64,000 nucleotides of DNA from JBCDHN01 sp965224535 (GTDB lineage Bacteria > Verrucomicrobiota > Verrucomicrobiia > Verrucomicrobiales > DEV007): the NCBI GenBank assembly GCA_965224535.1, contig CBDCZR010000029.1, positions 62,001 through 126,000 on the forward strand, read 5' to 3'. Each line of letters opens with the position of its first letter. The first letter of the stretch is position 1. This document shows positions 18,781 to 27,500 of the stretch, piece by piece. The position numbers and the translations under genes are program-made. The notes under the pieces are model-generated. The model had not been told where the DNA came from. It did no database searches and saw nothing but the letters and a program-made list of their open reading frames with translations.

Positions 18781-20151
18781 GTGAAACATTCGATTCTCTG
18801 CCTCACGATCCTGTTCGGCTGCCTGAGCGCGCTGCCTGGCGCCGAAAAGCCCAACCTCATCTACATCCTGCTGGACGATGCCGGTTACGGCGATCTCAGT
18901 TGCTACGGGCAGAAAAAGTTCCAAACCCCGAACGTGGATCGCCTGGCCAGCGAGGGGATGAAGTTTACCGATCACTACGCGGGCAGTACCGTTTGTGCGC
19001 CGACGCGTTGTGTGCTCATGACCGGCCGGCACACCGGACACGCGCTGGTGCGGGGAAATCGCGAGGTAAAGCCGGAAGGGCAAGCGCCCCTGCCCGGCAA
19101 CGTGGTGACGCTGCCGCGTTTGCTGAAACAGGCCGGCTACGCGACCGGTGCGTTCGGGAAATGGGGCCTCGGCGCGCCCGCTTCCCCCAGCGATCCCGCG
19201 GAGCACTTCGACCTGTTTTTCGGCTACAACTGCCAACGCCAGGCGCACAATTTTTATCCCACGCATTTGTGGCGAAACCGCGAAAAAATCGAGTTTCCGG
19301 ACCGCGACGTCTACTCGCACGACGCGATCGTGGATGCGGCGCTGAACTTCGTGCGAGAGCACTCAAAAGGGCCGTTTTTCGTCTATTTTCCCATCACCAT
19401 CCCCCACGCCGCGATGCAGGTTCCGGAGGATTACGCCAAACCCTGGCGGGAGAAATATCCGCAGTTTAACGAGAAAATCGGGAAATACGGCGGCTCGGTG
19501 GTGCAAAATCCGGTCGCGAACTTCGCGGCGATGATGACGAAAATGGATGACGGCATCGGGCGCTTGCTGGCGCTGCTGGCGGAGTTGGGAGTCGACGAAA
19601 ACACGCTGGTGATGTTCAGCAGCGACAACGGTCCGCACAAGGAGGGGGGCCACGATCCGGATTTTTGGGACAGCAACGGTCCGTTGCGCGGTTACAAGCG
19701 CGATCTCTACGAAGGCGGGATTCGCGCGCCGCTGTTGGCGCGTTGGCCGGGAAAAATCGCGCCCGGCTCCGTCAGCAACCACATCTCCGCGCATTGGGAT
19801 GTGTTGCCGACGTTTTGCGAGTTGGCGGGAATCGATCCCGGCGACGGCGCCGGGATCGACGGCATTTCCATGGCGCCCACGTTGCTGGGCAAAGGCGAGC
19901 AGAAGGCCCACCCTTACCTGTACTGGGAATTTTACGAGCGCGGAGGCCGCAAAGCAGCCCGCTTCGGCAAATGGAAGGCGGTGCAGAACGACATCCGCAA
20001 AAACGCCGATGCGCCGATCGAAATCTACGATTTGGGAGCCGATATTGGCGAAAACACGGATTTGGCTGCGGAAAAGCCGGATTTGGTCGCGCGAGCCAAG
20101 GAAATTTTCGCCGATGCGCACACGCCCTCGGAAAATTGGTTGTTTCGGTAG
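18781..20151 (+). CDS. Secreted type I sulfatase
   Basis: Formylglycine-dependent sulfatase, probably acting on sulfated polysaccharide or other sulfate esters in the periplasm or outside the cell. GTG start at 18781 preceded by GGAGAGG; signal peptide MKHSILCLTILFGCLSALPG. Metal-binding LLDDAGYGDLSCYG is near residue 30. The modification motif is C72-A-P-T-R (C-x-P-x-R), so the Cys type is converted to formylglycine by an FGE. VMFSSDNGPHKEGG is the second metal-binding segment, and LARWPGKIAPG is typical. 456 residues is normal. Substrate cannot be read from the sequence. It is separated from astB by the palindromic element. Confidence 0.95.
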   Translation: MKHSILCLTILFGCLSALPGAEKPNLIYILLDDAGYGDLSCYGQKKFQTPNVDRLASEGMKFTDHYAGSTVCAPTRCVLMTGRHTGHALVRGNREVKPEGQAPLPGNVVTLPRLLKQAGYATGAFGKWGLGAPASPSDPAEHFDLFFGYNCQRQAHNFYPTHLWRNREKIEFPDRDVYSHDAIVDAALNFVREHSKGPFFVYFPITIPHAAMQVPEDYAKPWREKYPQFNEKIGKYGGSVVQNPVANFAAMMTKMDDGIGRLLALLAELGVDENTLVMFSSDNGPHKEGGHDPDFWDSNGPLRGYKRDLYEGGIRAPLLARWPGKIAPGSVSNHISAHWDVLPTFCELAGIDPGDGAGIDGISMAPTLLGKGEQKAHPYLYWEFYERGGRKAARFGKWKAVQNDIRKNADAPIEIYDLGADIGENTDLAAEKPDLVARAKEIFADAHTPSENWLFR

Positions 20152-20189
20152 GCAGGAGACCAACATTTTGCAGGTGAATTCCGATCCGC

Positions 20190-20537
20190 TTACGGCGAGA
20201 TCCAATTGGAATGCTCCGCCAGCACGATGGCGATTTCCTTCCGTTCCAGCTTTTGGGCTTCTGCATCTTCCATCGTCGGCCAACCTCGTAGGTTTGCGTG
20301 ACGCTCGGGAGGCTCGCCGCCATGCCATTCGATCGAAAGCGAACCATCGTCAGGTTCTACGGCGAATTCAGGATTGGGCATGTCCTTCGGAAGGTTTTGG
20401 AGCAATTCTTCCGCGTGTTGGATCGTCCCAGAGGATACAGCGGGGGCGCTACAACCGTCCCAACCAGCAACCGCGTGCTCCGAGCAAAGTCCCCGCAGTT
20501 CGTCGATTGCGGAAGACTGGTCGGGTCCACCGCTCAT
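20190..20537 (-). CDS. Small conserved protein with GWDG motif
   Basis: 115 aa starting MSGGPDQSSA. The core LCSEHAVAGWDGCSAPAVSS followed by AEELLQNLPKDMPNP and a strand ending SLSIEWHG matches a family of short bacterial proteins of unknown role that I recognise by pattern only (GWDG..A.PVS, LP..MP.P, LEW). Such proteins are often small accessory genes paired with another short gene. The start overlaps by ATGA the stop of a preceding 56-codon frame at 20534-20704, as in translational coupling. The C-terminal 45 residues after SIEWHG are not obviously family-like. Confidence 0.55.
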   Translation of the reverse strand: MSGGPDQSSAIDELRGLCSEHAVAGWDGCSAPAVSSGTIQHAEELLQNLPKDMPNPEFAVEPDDGSLSIEWHGGEPPERHANLRGWPTMEDAEAQKLERKEIAIVLAEHSNWISP

Positions 20538-20704
20538 TGCCGATTCGGAGACTTGATGAGGTTAAAAGTGATGTTGGACTTTTCGCTCAAGGTGTATCGG
20601 GTCAGTTGGGAGAAATTCTCGCAAAATGCCGGATTAATCAACTGCTTCAAGCAGGGGACGTAGACATCGCGAGTTTGTTGATTTTTTGGAGTTTGGACGT
20701 GTGG
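20534..20704 (-). pseudogene. Startless 56-codon frame coupled to the GWDG gene, probable 5'-truncated gene
   Basis: The frame directly after the aminotransferase TAA reads ..RDVYVPCLKQLINPAFCENF.. and SQLTRYTLSEKSNITFNLIK, ending in a TGA that overlaps the next ATG (ATGA). Composition looks protein-like, but there is no ATG or GTG; TTG codons are the only possible starts. It may be the 3' end of a gene whose beginning was lost when this pair came to lie beside the aminotransferase gene. Function unknown. Confidence 0.45.
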
Positions 20705-21901
20705 TTAGCCCTTGAGAGTGCCGACAAACCGTTCGATCCGCTCCAGGGCCGTTTCCAGCTTCCGCCGGCTGGTCGCGTAGCAGGCGCGCACGCAGCCTTC
20801 GCCGCTTTGGCCGAAAGCGGTGCCGGGAACGACGGCTACGTCCTCGGATTCGAGCAGTTTCATCGCGAAATCCGCGCTGCTGAGGCCAAACTGGCTAACG
20901 TCCGGGAAGAGGTAAAAGGCGCCGCCGGGCGGGAAACACGGGATGCCGATGCGCTCGAAACCGGCGAGCATGAGATTGCGCCGCAGGGCGTATTCGCGCC
21001 GCATTTTCTCCACTTCGCCGGCTCCGTTGCGCAGGGCTTCCACAGCGGCGGCTTGGCTGGTGATTGGGGCGCAGAGCATGGAATATTGGTGGATTTTCAT
21101 CATCGCCTCCGTCAGAATTTCCGGCGCGCAGGAGTAGCCCAGGCGGAAGCCGGTCATGGCAAAAGCTTTGGAGAATCCGTGCAGCAAAATGGTCCGGCCG
21201 CGCATGCCCGGCAGTGAGGCGATGGAGGTGTGCTTGGGCCGTTTTGAGGGATCTTCGTCGTCGTAGAGCAGCTCGCTGTAAATCTCGTCGCTGATGACGA
21301 TGAGGTCGCGGTCGATGGCGATTTTGGCGATTTTGGTCAGTTCGCCCAGCGGTTCCACGCCGCCGGTGGGATTGGTGGGAAAATTCAGCACAATGGCCCG
21401 CGTTTTGGCGGAAATCGCCTTTTCCACGTCCGCGGCTCGGAGTGCGAAACGGTCTTCCAGCCGGGTGTGGATCGGAACGGCCACACCATAGGCCATGGCG
21501 ATGCTGGGGCTGTAGGAGACGTAGCAGGGTTCGTGAAAAATCACCTCGTCACCGGGATTCAGCAGCGCGCGGAAGGCGAGGTCCAAGGCCTCGGAAACGC
21601 CGACCGTCACCAAAATCTCGCCTTGGGGGTCGTAGCCCACGCCAAAATGGCCCTCCACGTAGGCGGCAATTTCTTCCCGCAGCGATTTCAGCCCCAAATT
21701 GGAGGTGTAGCTGGTGGCGCCCTTTTCCAGCGAGTAGATCGCCGCTTCGCGGATGTGCCACGGCGCGGAAAAATCCGGTTCGCCCACGCCCAGGCTGATG
21801 ACGTCGTCACGGCCTTGAACCAGCTCGAAAAAGTCTCGAATGCCGGAACGGGGGATTTGTTGGAGCTGACGCGAAAGCTTGCTTTGGAGGGGATGACTCA
21901 C
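20705..21901 (-). CDS. Class I PLP-dependent aminotransferase
   Basis: 398-aa fold-type I aminotransferase of the aspartate/aromatic group. It starts MSHPLQSKLSRQLQQIPRSG. The PLP lysine is K245 in HGFSKAFAMTGFRLGY, with NFPTNPTGG (carboxylate-binding Asn region), VISDEIYSELLYD (PLP-ring Asp and Tyr) and a late RACYATS Arg for the substrate carboxylate. This is the commonly annotated aspC/patA/PatB-like set; the amino donor cannot be told from sequence. It stands alone, followed after its TAA by the startless fragment in the same frame. Confidence 0.93.
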   Translation of the reverse strand: MSHPLQSKLSRQLQQIPRSGIRDFFELVQGRDDVISLGVGEPDFSAPWHIREAAIYSLEKGATSYTSNLGLKSLREEIAAYVEGHFGVGYDPQGEILVTVGVSEALDLAFRALLNPGDEVIFHEPCYVSYSPSIAMAYGVAVPIHTRLEDRFALRAADVEKAISAKTRAIVLNFPTNPTGGVEPLGELTKIAKIAIDRDLIVISDEIYSELLYDDEDPSKRPKHTSIASLPGMRGRTILLHGFSKAFAMTGFRLGYSCAPEILTEAMMKIHQYSMLCAPITSQAAAVEALRNGAGEVEKMRREYALRRNLMLAGFERIGIPCFPPGGAFYLFPDVSQFGLSSADFAMKLLESEDVAVVPGTAFGQSGEGCVRACYATSRRKLETALERIERFVGTLKG

Positions 21902-22091
21902 ACTCGCCGGATTTTTTGCGGGGATTCGGGCGTCGGGTGGCAGAAACCGGGAACTCCGGCAGAAATGGGAGTTTGGGACCGCTGGAGCCCCGACGCGCTT
22001 ATCGAATCGCCGGATTCGTTCCGCTTTGCAAAGAAATTCTGGGCTGGTTTCCGGTTGCTTCCGAAAGCCGGCCGATTTCTGGAGGGTGCGC

Positions 22092-22568
22092 CTAGATCAG
22101 GCCCATCAACCACTCCCAGAATTCTTCGAGCCAACTCCAATCCTCACCGTCACCGCCTCCTCCGTCACCGCCCGTGGAACTTCCGCTTCCGCTGCCGGAA
22201 CCAGTTTCGCCGTCGACACCGCTGCCGGAGCCGGATCCGCCATCGAGACTACCGCTATCGGCGCCGCTACCACTGGAATCCCCAAAGCTGGTTGTTCCCC
22301 CGCCATCTCCCTGACCACCAGGGCCGAAAATTCGGGCTCGTTGCGCCGGGGTGAGGTGATTGAGGCCGAGCGCCAGGTTTTGGGCGTAAGCCAGGTAGTT
22401 TTCAGCAGAAGCTCCGGCGTCAGAGGCGATGATTTCGGCCAGCGCTTCGGCGGATGTCGGCGAACCTTGGCCCTGGGCGCAAGGGTTGCCGGCAAACACC
22501 GTGAGACCGGCGGCAAGCAACCACAGCTTGCGCCGGTAATGCTTTTTGAGGCTTTGAACCGAAATCAT
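22092..22568 (-). CDS. Secreted Gly/Ser/Asp-rich low-complexity protein
   Basis: 158 aa from ATG 22568 (MISVQSLKKHYRRKLW); an upstream ATG at 22625 is in a region shared with a repeated AT motif and is less likely. A basic n-region and LLAAGLTVFAGNPCAQG form a signal peptide. A short helical domain (PTSAEALAEIIASDAG.., LTPAQRARIFGPGG) is followed by a Gly/Ser/Asp-rich linker (about 95-140) and a Trp-rich amphipathic tail (EDWSWLEEFWEWLMGLI). No family recognised. It follows the prepilin gene on the same strand, so a surface or pilus-related role is possible. Confidence 0.65.
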   Translation of the reverse strand: MISVQSLKKHYRRKLWLLAAGLTVFAGNPCAQGQGSPTSAEALAEIIASDAGASAENYLAYAQNLALGLNHLTPAQRARIFGPGGQGDGGGTTSFGDSSGSGADSGSLDGGSGSGSGVDGETGSGSGSGSSTGGDGGGGDGEDWSWLEEFWEWLMGLI

Positions 22569-22615
22569 GTCGAGAAGTCTTCGAGGAATGAACGCCACGT
22601 TGTGCCAAAATTCAA

Positions 22616-22630
22616 TAAAAATCATAATTT
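22616..22630. promoter_or_regulatory. Shared AT-rich motif, site 1
   Basis: TAAAAATCATAATTT on the plus strand, about 48-62 bp upstream of ATG 22568 (minus strand). Identical over 15 bp to 23245-23259; the core ATTATGATTT also occurs at 24489-24498. It is a candidate regulator site or UP-like element for this gene cluster. Confidence 0.4.
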
Positions 22631-22643
22631 CAGTGAATTTTGG

Positions 22644-23096
22644 TCACGGGTTTTCTGTTTCCCGGAAAATGAGCCGCAATTCCTTGGCTTCGTAGATCAC
22701 GTCCAAATATTTCGCGGATTGGGAGATCTCTTCATCGCTCAAACCCGGCAATGCGTAGACTTTTCCCGCAAATAGACCGTCGTGAACCGTGATTCCCTCC
22801 CGCAGATAGCGAGCGGTCGCTTCAACCCCGCCTAAAGAGTCCGGAATGACGTGGGCGACGTCCATCGCCGCCAATTCGGCGGACATTTCCGCAATTTGCT
22901 GGGCGTTTCGCTTTTGTTTTGCCTTGGTGCTGGCGGCAAACATGTCATTGTAGGCTGGCACGGCAATGAGGGCCATAACGCCGGTTACCACGACGACGAC
23001 GAGCATTTCGGTCAAACTCACGCCGGATTTTTGCCGGCAACGGGAGAGTTTGAAGCACGAGGGTGTCGATTGAACTGGAAAGGTGGAAGAATTCAC
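22644..23096 (-). CDS. Type IV prepilin-like protein
   Basis: 150 aa. Residues about 24-55 hold a prepilin peptidase site and N-terminal helix: SGVSLTEMLVVVVVTGVMAL, with Glu at position +5 after the Gly. It is followed by a coiled-coil continuation (STKAKQKRNAQQIAEMSAEL) and a small C-terminal domain. It would be inserted in the inner membrane and assembled into a type IV pilus or pseudopilus. The 23-residue leader is long; an internal start is possible. The next gene on this strand is the Gly/Ser-rich protein, and the divergent neighbour at 23292 is a second prepilin, so the two may belong to one apparatus. Confidence 0.82.
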   Translation of the reverse strand: MNSSTFPVQSTPSCFKLSRCRQKSGVSLTEMLVVVVVTGVMALIAVPAYNDMFAASTKAKQKRNAQQIAEMSAELAAMDVAHVIPDSLGGVEATARYLREGITVHDGLFAGKVYALPGLSDEEISQSAKYLDVIYEAKELRLIFRETENP

Positions 23097-23244
23097 TACG
23101 GGGAAAAGTGCGGCGAAGAATCTTGGCTTAGCTTACAAAGGCGATAGGATGCGGCGGAGGGGAACGGGCAGACGCCTAAGAGTTTCGGATGATTAAGATT
23201 TCAAAAACATACGCGGAAAAGTTTCTCAGGAAGAATAAATTTTG

Positions 23245-23259
23245 TAAAAATCATAATTT
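23245..23259. promoter_or_regulatory. Shared AT-rich motif, site 2
   Basis: TAAAAATCATAATTT, ending 32 bp before ATG 23292, inside an AT-rich intergenic region (23097-23291) between two divergent prepilin genes. Identical to the site at 22616. Confidence 0.4.
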
Positions 23260-23291
23260 TCATTATTTTAGCACAAATCGCCTCTCTCTCC

Positions 23292-24407
23292 ATGTTTTTC
23301 GCCTCACACAACAGAGCTATTTCCATTTTGGAGGTTCTCTGTTCCGTCAGCATCCTGGCGGTCGTCATGTCCGTTGCTGTTCCCGTGCAAACTCGCATCC
23401 GCGAAGGCGCTGAGCTGACCAAGTTGCAGAACGACGTTAAATCCCTCAACGCCTCCGTCTCCGTTTATCTGGCCAGTGGGGGAAATTTGGACGGATTGAC
23501 CTCTGTCCAAGACGTGCTCGACCGCCTGAAAATGAAAATGAAGGACTGCGCGGGGGTCGTTGCGGGAATGACGGGCTCCACGGTGGATCAGCGGGTGAAA
23601 GCAAAGATGCAGACCTCCGAGCAGGCTGCCAGCGACCGGCCGCGAGCCGTTTGGAACAGCTTGAGCCAACGTTTTGAGATCGCTTTCCAGGGTCAGGGGG
23701 TTGCGGCCTTTGTTTTGGACGAACGCATGGCCCACAACGATTACGGCGAGGAAGAGAGGGATGTTTGGGGCGCGGGTTTCGCGCAAGAGGACGGTTGGCT
23801 GTGGGTTTACGAGGAAGCGGAGCCCAACAAAGCTCCCGCCCCGACGCAGATTGCCCTAACCCCGGTTACTGGCGACACTGACGGCATTAGTGGCCTTTCC
23901 CAAACCGCCACCAGCGAAACGACCGAGCCTACCACGACTGCACCAGGTTCCGAATCGGACGCGACAGTTGCTCCCAGCGTCCTTCCTGTCTCGTCGCTTG
24001 ACGGAGCTTCCACTTCCGAGAGCGGCGGCTATGCTCCAAGCTCCTACACGGCTCCCCTCGATAATCAGCTTCGACCGCCATCCGTGCAGTATTACATCAC
24101 GTCCAGCGAGGCTACGGATACGGCTCCCACCTACGTGATTGAAATGGCCCAAAATGGATCGGGCGGTGATGAAGCGCGTATCCGCTACGTGCTTAGCGTG
24201 CGAAATGGCGCCGATGAAGTCACTTACGCCCCAATTTACTACGATGGCCCGATTTCCATGCAGGGCGACGAATTCAAAATCGTGTCCCAGGTCATCCCAA
24301 TTCTGGGCAGTGGCTACACCCAGAGCGATGAGGTCACCACCTACATCAACTGGACCGACAACAGCACCCAAGTGGCGATGGTGACGCCGACGGTCATCGT
24401 TCAGTAG
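23292..24407 (+). CDS. Prepilin-like protein with Ser/Thr-rich C-terminal half
   Basis: 371 aa starting MFFASHNRAISILEVLCSVS. The prepilin helix ISILEVLCSVSILAVVMSVA follows a short leader with Ala at the cleavage site and Glu at +5, a pseudopilin-type signature. Residues 30-175 are helical and globular; 175-260 are Pro/Thr/Ser/Glu-rich (TEPTTTAPGSES.., ASTSESGGYAPSS), a likely extended linker; 260-371 form a beta-rich tail ending NSTQVAMVTPTVIVQ. It is much larger than ordinary pilins, so it is more likely a minor pseudopilin or pilus-tip protein. Divergent from the prepilin at 22644. Confidence 0.78.
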   Translation: MFFASHNRAISILEVLCSVSILAVVMSVAVPVQTRIREGAELTKLQNDVKSLNASVSVYLASGGNLDGLTSVQDVLDRLKMKMKDCAGVVAGMTGSTVDQRVKAKMQTSEQAASDRPRAVWNSLSQRFEIAFQGQGVAAFVLDERMAHNDYGEEERDVWGAGFAQEDGWLWVYEEAEPNKAPAPTQIALTPVTGDTDGISGLSQTATSETTEPTTTAPGSESDATVAPSVLPVSSLDGASTSESGGYAPSSYTAPLDNQLRPPSVQYYITSSEATDTAPTYVIEMAQNGSGGDEARIRYVLSVRNGADEVTYAPIYYDGPISMQGDEFKIVSQVIPILGSGYTQSDEVTTYINWTDNSTQVAMVTPTVIVQ

Positions 24408-24488
24408 GGATCGGGATCTTTTTTTGGGGCGAAGGAGCGTGATTGCACTCGGGACCGGGCTCAGAAGGCTCATCTGGCTCTTGCTAAT

Positions 24489-24498
24489 ATTATGATTT
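24489..24498. promoter_or_regulatory. Shared AT-rich motif core, site 3
   Basis: ATTATGATTT is the reverse complement of the core of the motif at 22616 and 23245. It is placed 67-76 bp upstream of the GTG start at 24565, within the AT-rich run 24482-24515. Confidence 0.3.
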
Positions 24499-24564
24499 AC
24501 ATGATATTCATCAAAAGCAGACATTGGTTCTCCCATCAAGCCCATTTTCCCAATCCCAAGTCTT

Positions 24565-27500
24565 GTGAATTCCCAACGCGCATTGACGACGATTTTCGTT
24601 TTCTGCGTGTGCTGGGCGATTCTCGGGTGTGGGTGGGTTGAGGCTCAAAATCCGGATCAGCGCCGCATTCTCTTCACCAACCTCTCTTCGCGCCAAGGGT
24701 TGGCTGAGGGCGAAATCCACCAAATTCTCCAGGATTACCGCGGGCAACTCTGGTTCGTGCAGGAAGGCGGGATGGCTCGATTTGACGGCTACGCGTTGCG
24801 TCCGTTCAAGGGGCCCAACGCGCTCTATCCCAGCGGATGGAAGTATCCCATCCTCGCTTTGGCGGAAGATGCCGACGGCTGGTTCTGGATTGGCACCGCC
24901 GGCGGCGGATTGCTCCATTTTCACCCGGATACGGCCAAAATGAGCGAATTTCGCGAAAAACCGGAGCACGCCGACGCCCTGAGCAGCGATACGATCACCA
25001 GCCTTCTTCGCGATTCCGCCGGCAACCTGTGGGTGGGAACGGATTCCGGTTTGAACCGCCTGGACACCCAAACCCAGCTCAATCAGCAGGTTTTTGACGA
25101 AAAGCTCGACCGCCGCTTCATCGTGGCCGTGGCGGAGCAGTCCGGCCAAATCTGGGTGGCAACGAAAGCGGCCGGGTTGTACCGGCGCGATCACGAAGGC
25201 GCCTGGAAACGGGTCTGGAATCCCCGGTTTGAGCTGACATCCATCGCCACGGAGCCAAATGCGCTTTGGCTGGGGACGGTGGGGGAAGGAGTGATCCGCT
25301 TCGACACGCGCGCCCACGTGACGGACCAGTTTTTGCCGGAGAAAAACGGGCTGTTGAGCCGCGACGTGCTTTCCCTGTGGCTGGATTCCCGAAACGGCCT
25401 CTGGGCCGGCACGCCCCGCGGGTTGAACCGGATGAATCTGTCCACCGGCAAGTGCGCCGGTTACACCCACCACATCCTCGACGACCATAGCCTGGCGCCC
25501 GGAGAGGTGACGGCGATTTTTGAGGACGAATTGCGCAACGTCCTCTGGGTCGGGACCCGCCGGGGTAACGTCAGCCATCACCCGCTCAATCAGCACTGGT
25601 TCCCGCATTTCCAAAGCATCCCCGGCAACGAGCGTTCCCTCACCGACAACGCGGTTTACGGCATGGCGGAGAGCGGGGACGGCCGAATCTGGATCGGCAC
25701 CGAAAACGGGCTGAACCGTTTCGATCCCCAAACCGGCTTTTGCGAGCAGTTTCGCCACGATCCCGAAAAATCCGGCGGATTGCCCCACCCATACATCTAC
25801 GCGGTGTTGGAGGATCGCCGAGGCTGGGTTTGGCTGGGAACGCGCGGCGGCGGTTTGATTCAGTGGAACCCCGAAACCGGCGAATTTCGCCAATTTCGCC
25901 ACGATCCCGAGGACATCGCCAGTTTGCCCGGCGATTCGGTTTCCGCGCTCTACGAGGACCGTCAAGGCCGGATTTGGATCGCCGTTCCCGGCCAGGGACT
26001 GGCTTTTTACGACGAAGGCATCGATTCCTTTCAGCTCAGCGCGCCGGAATTCGACCGCAATGCACCCCGGTTCGTCCACCAGTTGCACGAAGATTGGCGC
26101 GGACGGTTGTGGGTCGCGGCGAGCGATGGAGGGCTGTGGCTTCTCGACGCCGCGCAGGGAACTTTCGTGAATTACCGCCATTTGCCGGGCGTTACCGAAA
26201 AACTGCCGTTCGAGAGCGTTTACGCGGTGACGGGCGGCCGAAACCGTAATCTGTGGCTCGGCACCGAACGGGGTGGATTCTCCAGTTTCGTGCCCGAAAC
26301 CGGGAAATTCGAGCATTTCACCAAAACCGGCGGCGAAACGGATTACTGGGGCGTGCGCGGCCTGGTTGAAGACGCCGAAAACAAGCTGTGGATCGCCAAC
26401 GACGCGGGTTTGGCCCGATTTGACCCCGTAACCGGCGCCATCCGCCATTTCACGGTTCGCGACGGGGTGCAATCCGCCAGCCTTCACTCCCAAGCCCTGC
26501 TCAAGGCCAGCGACGGGATGATTTACGCCGGGGGCGCGAAAGGGTTCAACCGCATCAACATCACCCGGCTTCCGGCCAAGGCCAAACCTCCGAAACCGTT
26601 GCTCACGGAGCTACGATTCAACGGCGAGCCGGTGTTGCCGTCGCCGGGAGGCCTGCTGGAGCGCCCGCTGGCCTCGCTGCTCAACGATCCCTTGCGCTTG
26701 CCCTACCACCGTAAAATGCGCTTCGCGATTCGCTTCGGCACGCTGAGTCATTCCCGGCTGGAGAGCAGTTTCTATCGCTATCGGCTGGAGGGATTCGACG
26801 AAATTTGGCTGCAAGCCGATGAAAACCGAACCGCGAGCTATCCCGCCCTGCGCCCCGGAAAATACGAGCTGAACGTGGAAATGTCGACCGACGGCGACCG
26901 GTGGATTGCGCTGGATCATCCCCTGAAAATCGTCATCGTGCCGCCGTGGTATCGCACCACCTGGGCGGTGCTCCTTTTTGGCCTGGTGGGAGTCGGTACG
27001 GCCGGCGGCGGCATCTTCACCGCGTATCGCCTCCGCCTAAACCGCGAGGTCCGCCACCGCGAGCAGTTGGAAAACGAGCGAAACCGCGCTGAAGCCGCCT
27101 TGGCGCGCCAAATCCAGTATTCCATGCTGTTGGAGCGCACCAACGCGGAATTTCGGCGAAATCTGAACAGCACCCACGTTTTTACCGCCGCTTTGCAACG
27201 TCTGGGCGAGCATTTTGGCATTAACCGCTGCTTTGTGGCCGCTGTGAGCGGCGGAACGGAAAATTCCGCCGAACCGGACGAGGATTCCGCGCAAACTCTG
27301 GAGATTCTCGCCGAATTTCTCGATGACGGCTACGGCAGCCAACGCGAGCTGGATTTGCCGCCCAACCATCCGATCGTCCAGGCCATTCTCAGCTCCGAGC
27401 ACCCCGTCGCGTTCGAAAACACCGATCCCGACGAGCCGAAACTGAGCACCGACGCCCGGTCGATCCTCGCCATTCGCACCGCCCATCAGGAGCAACCCAA

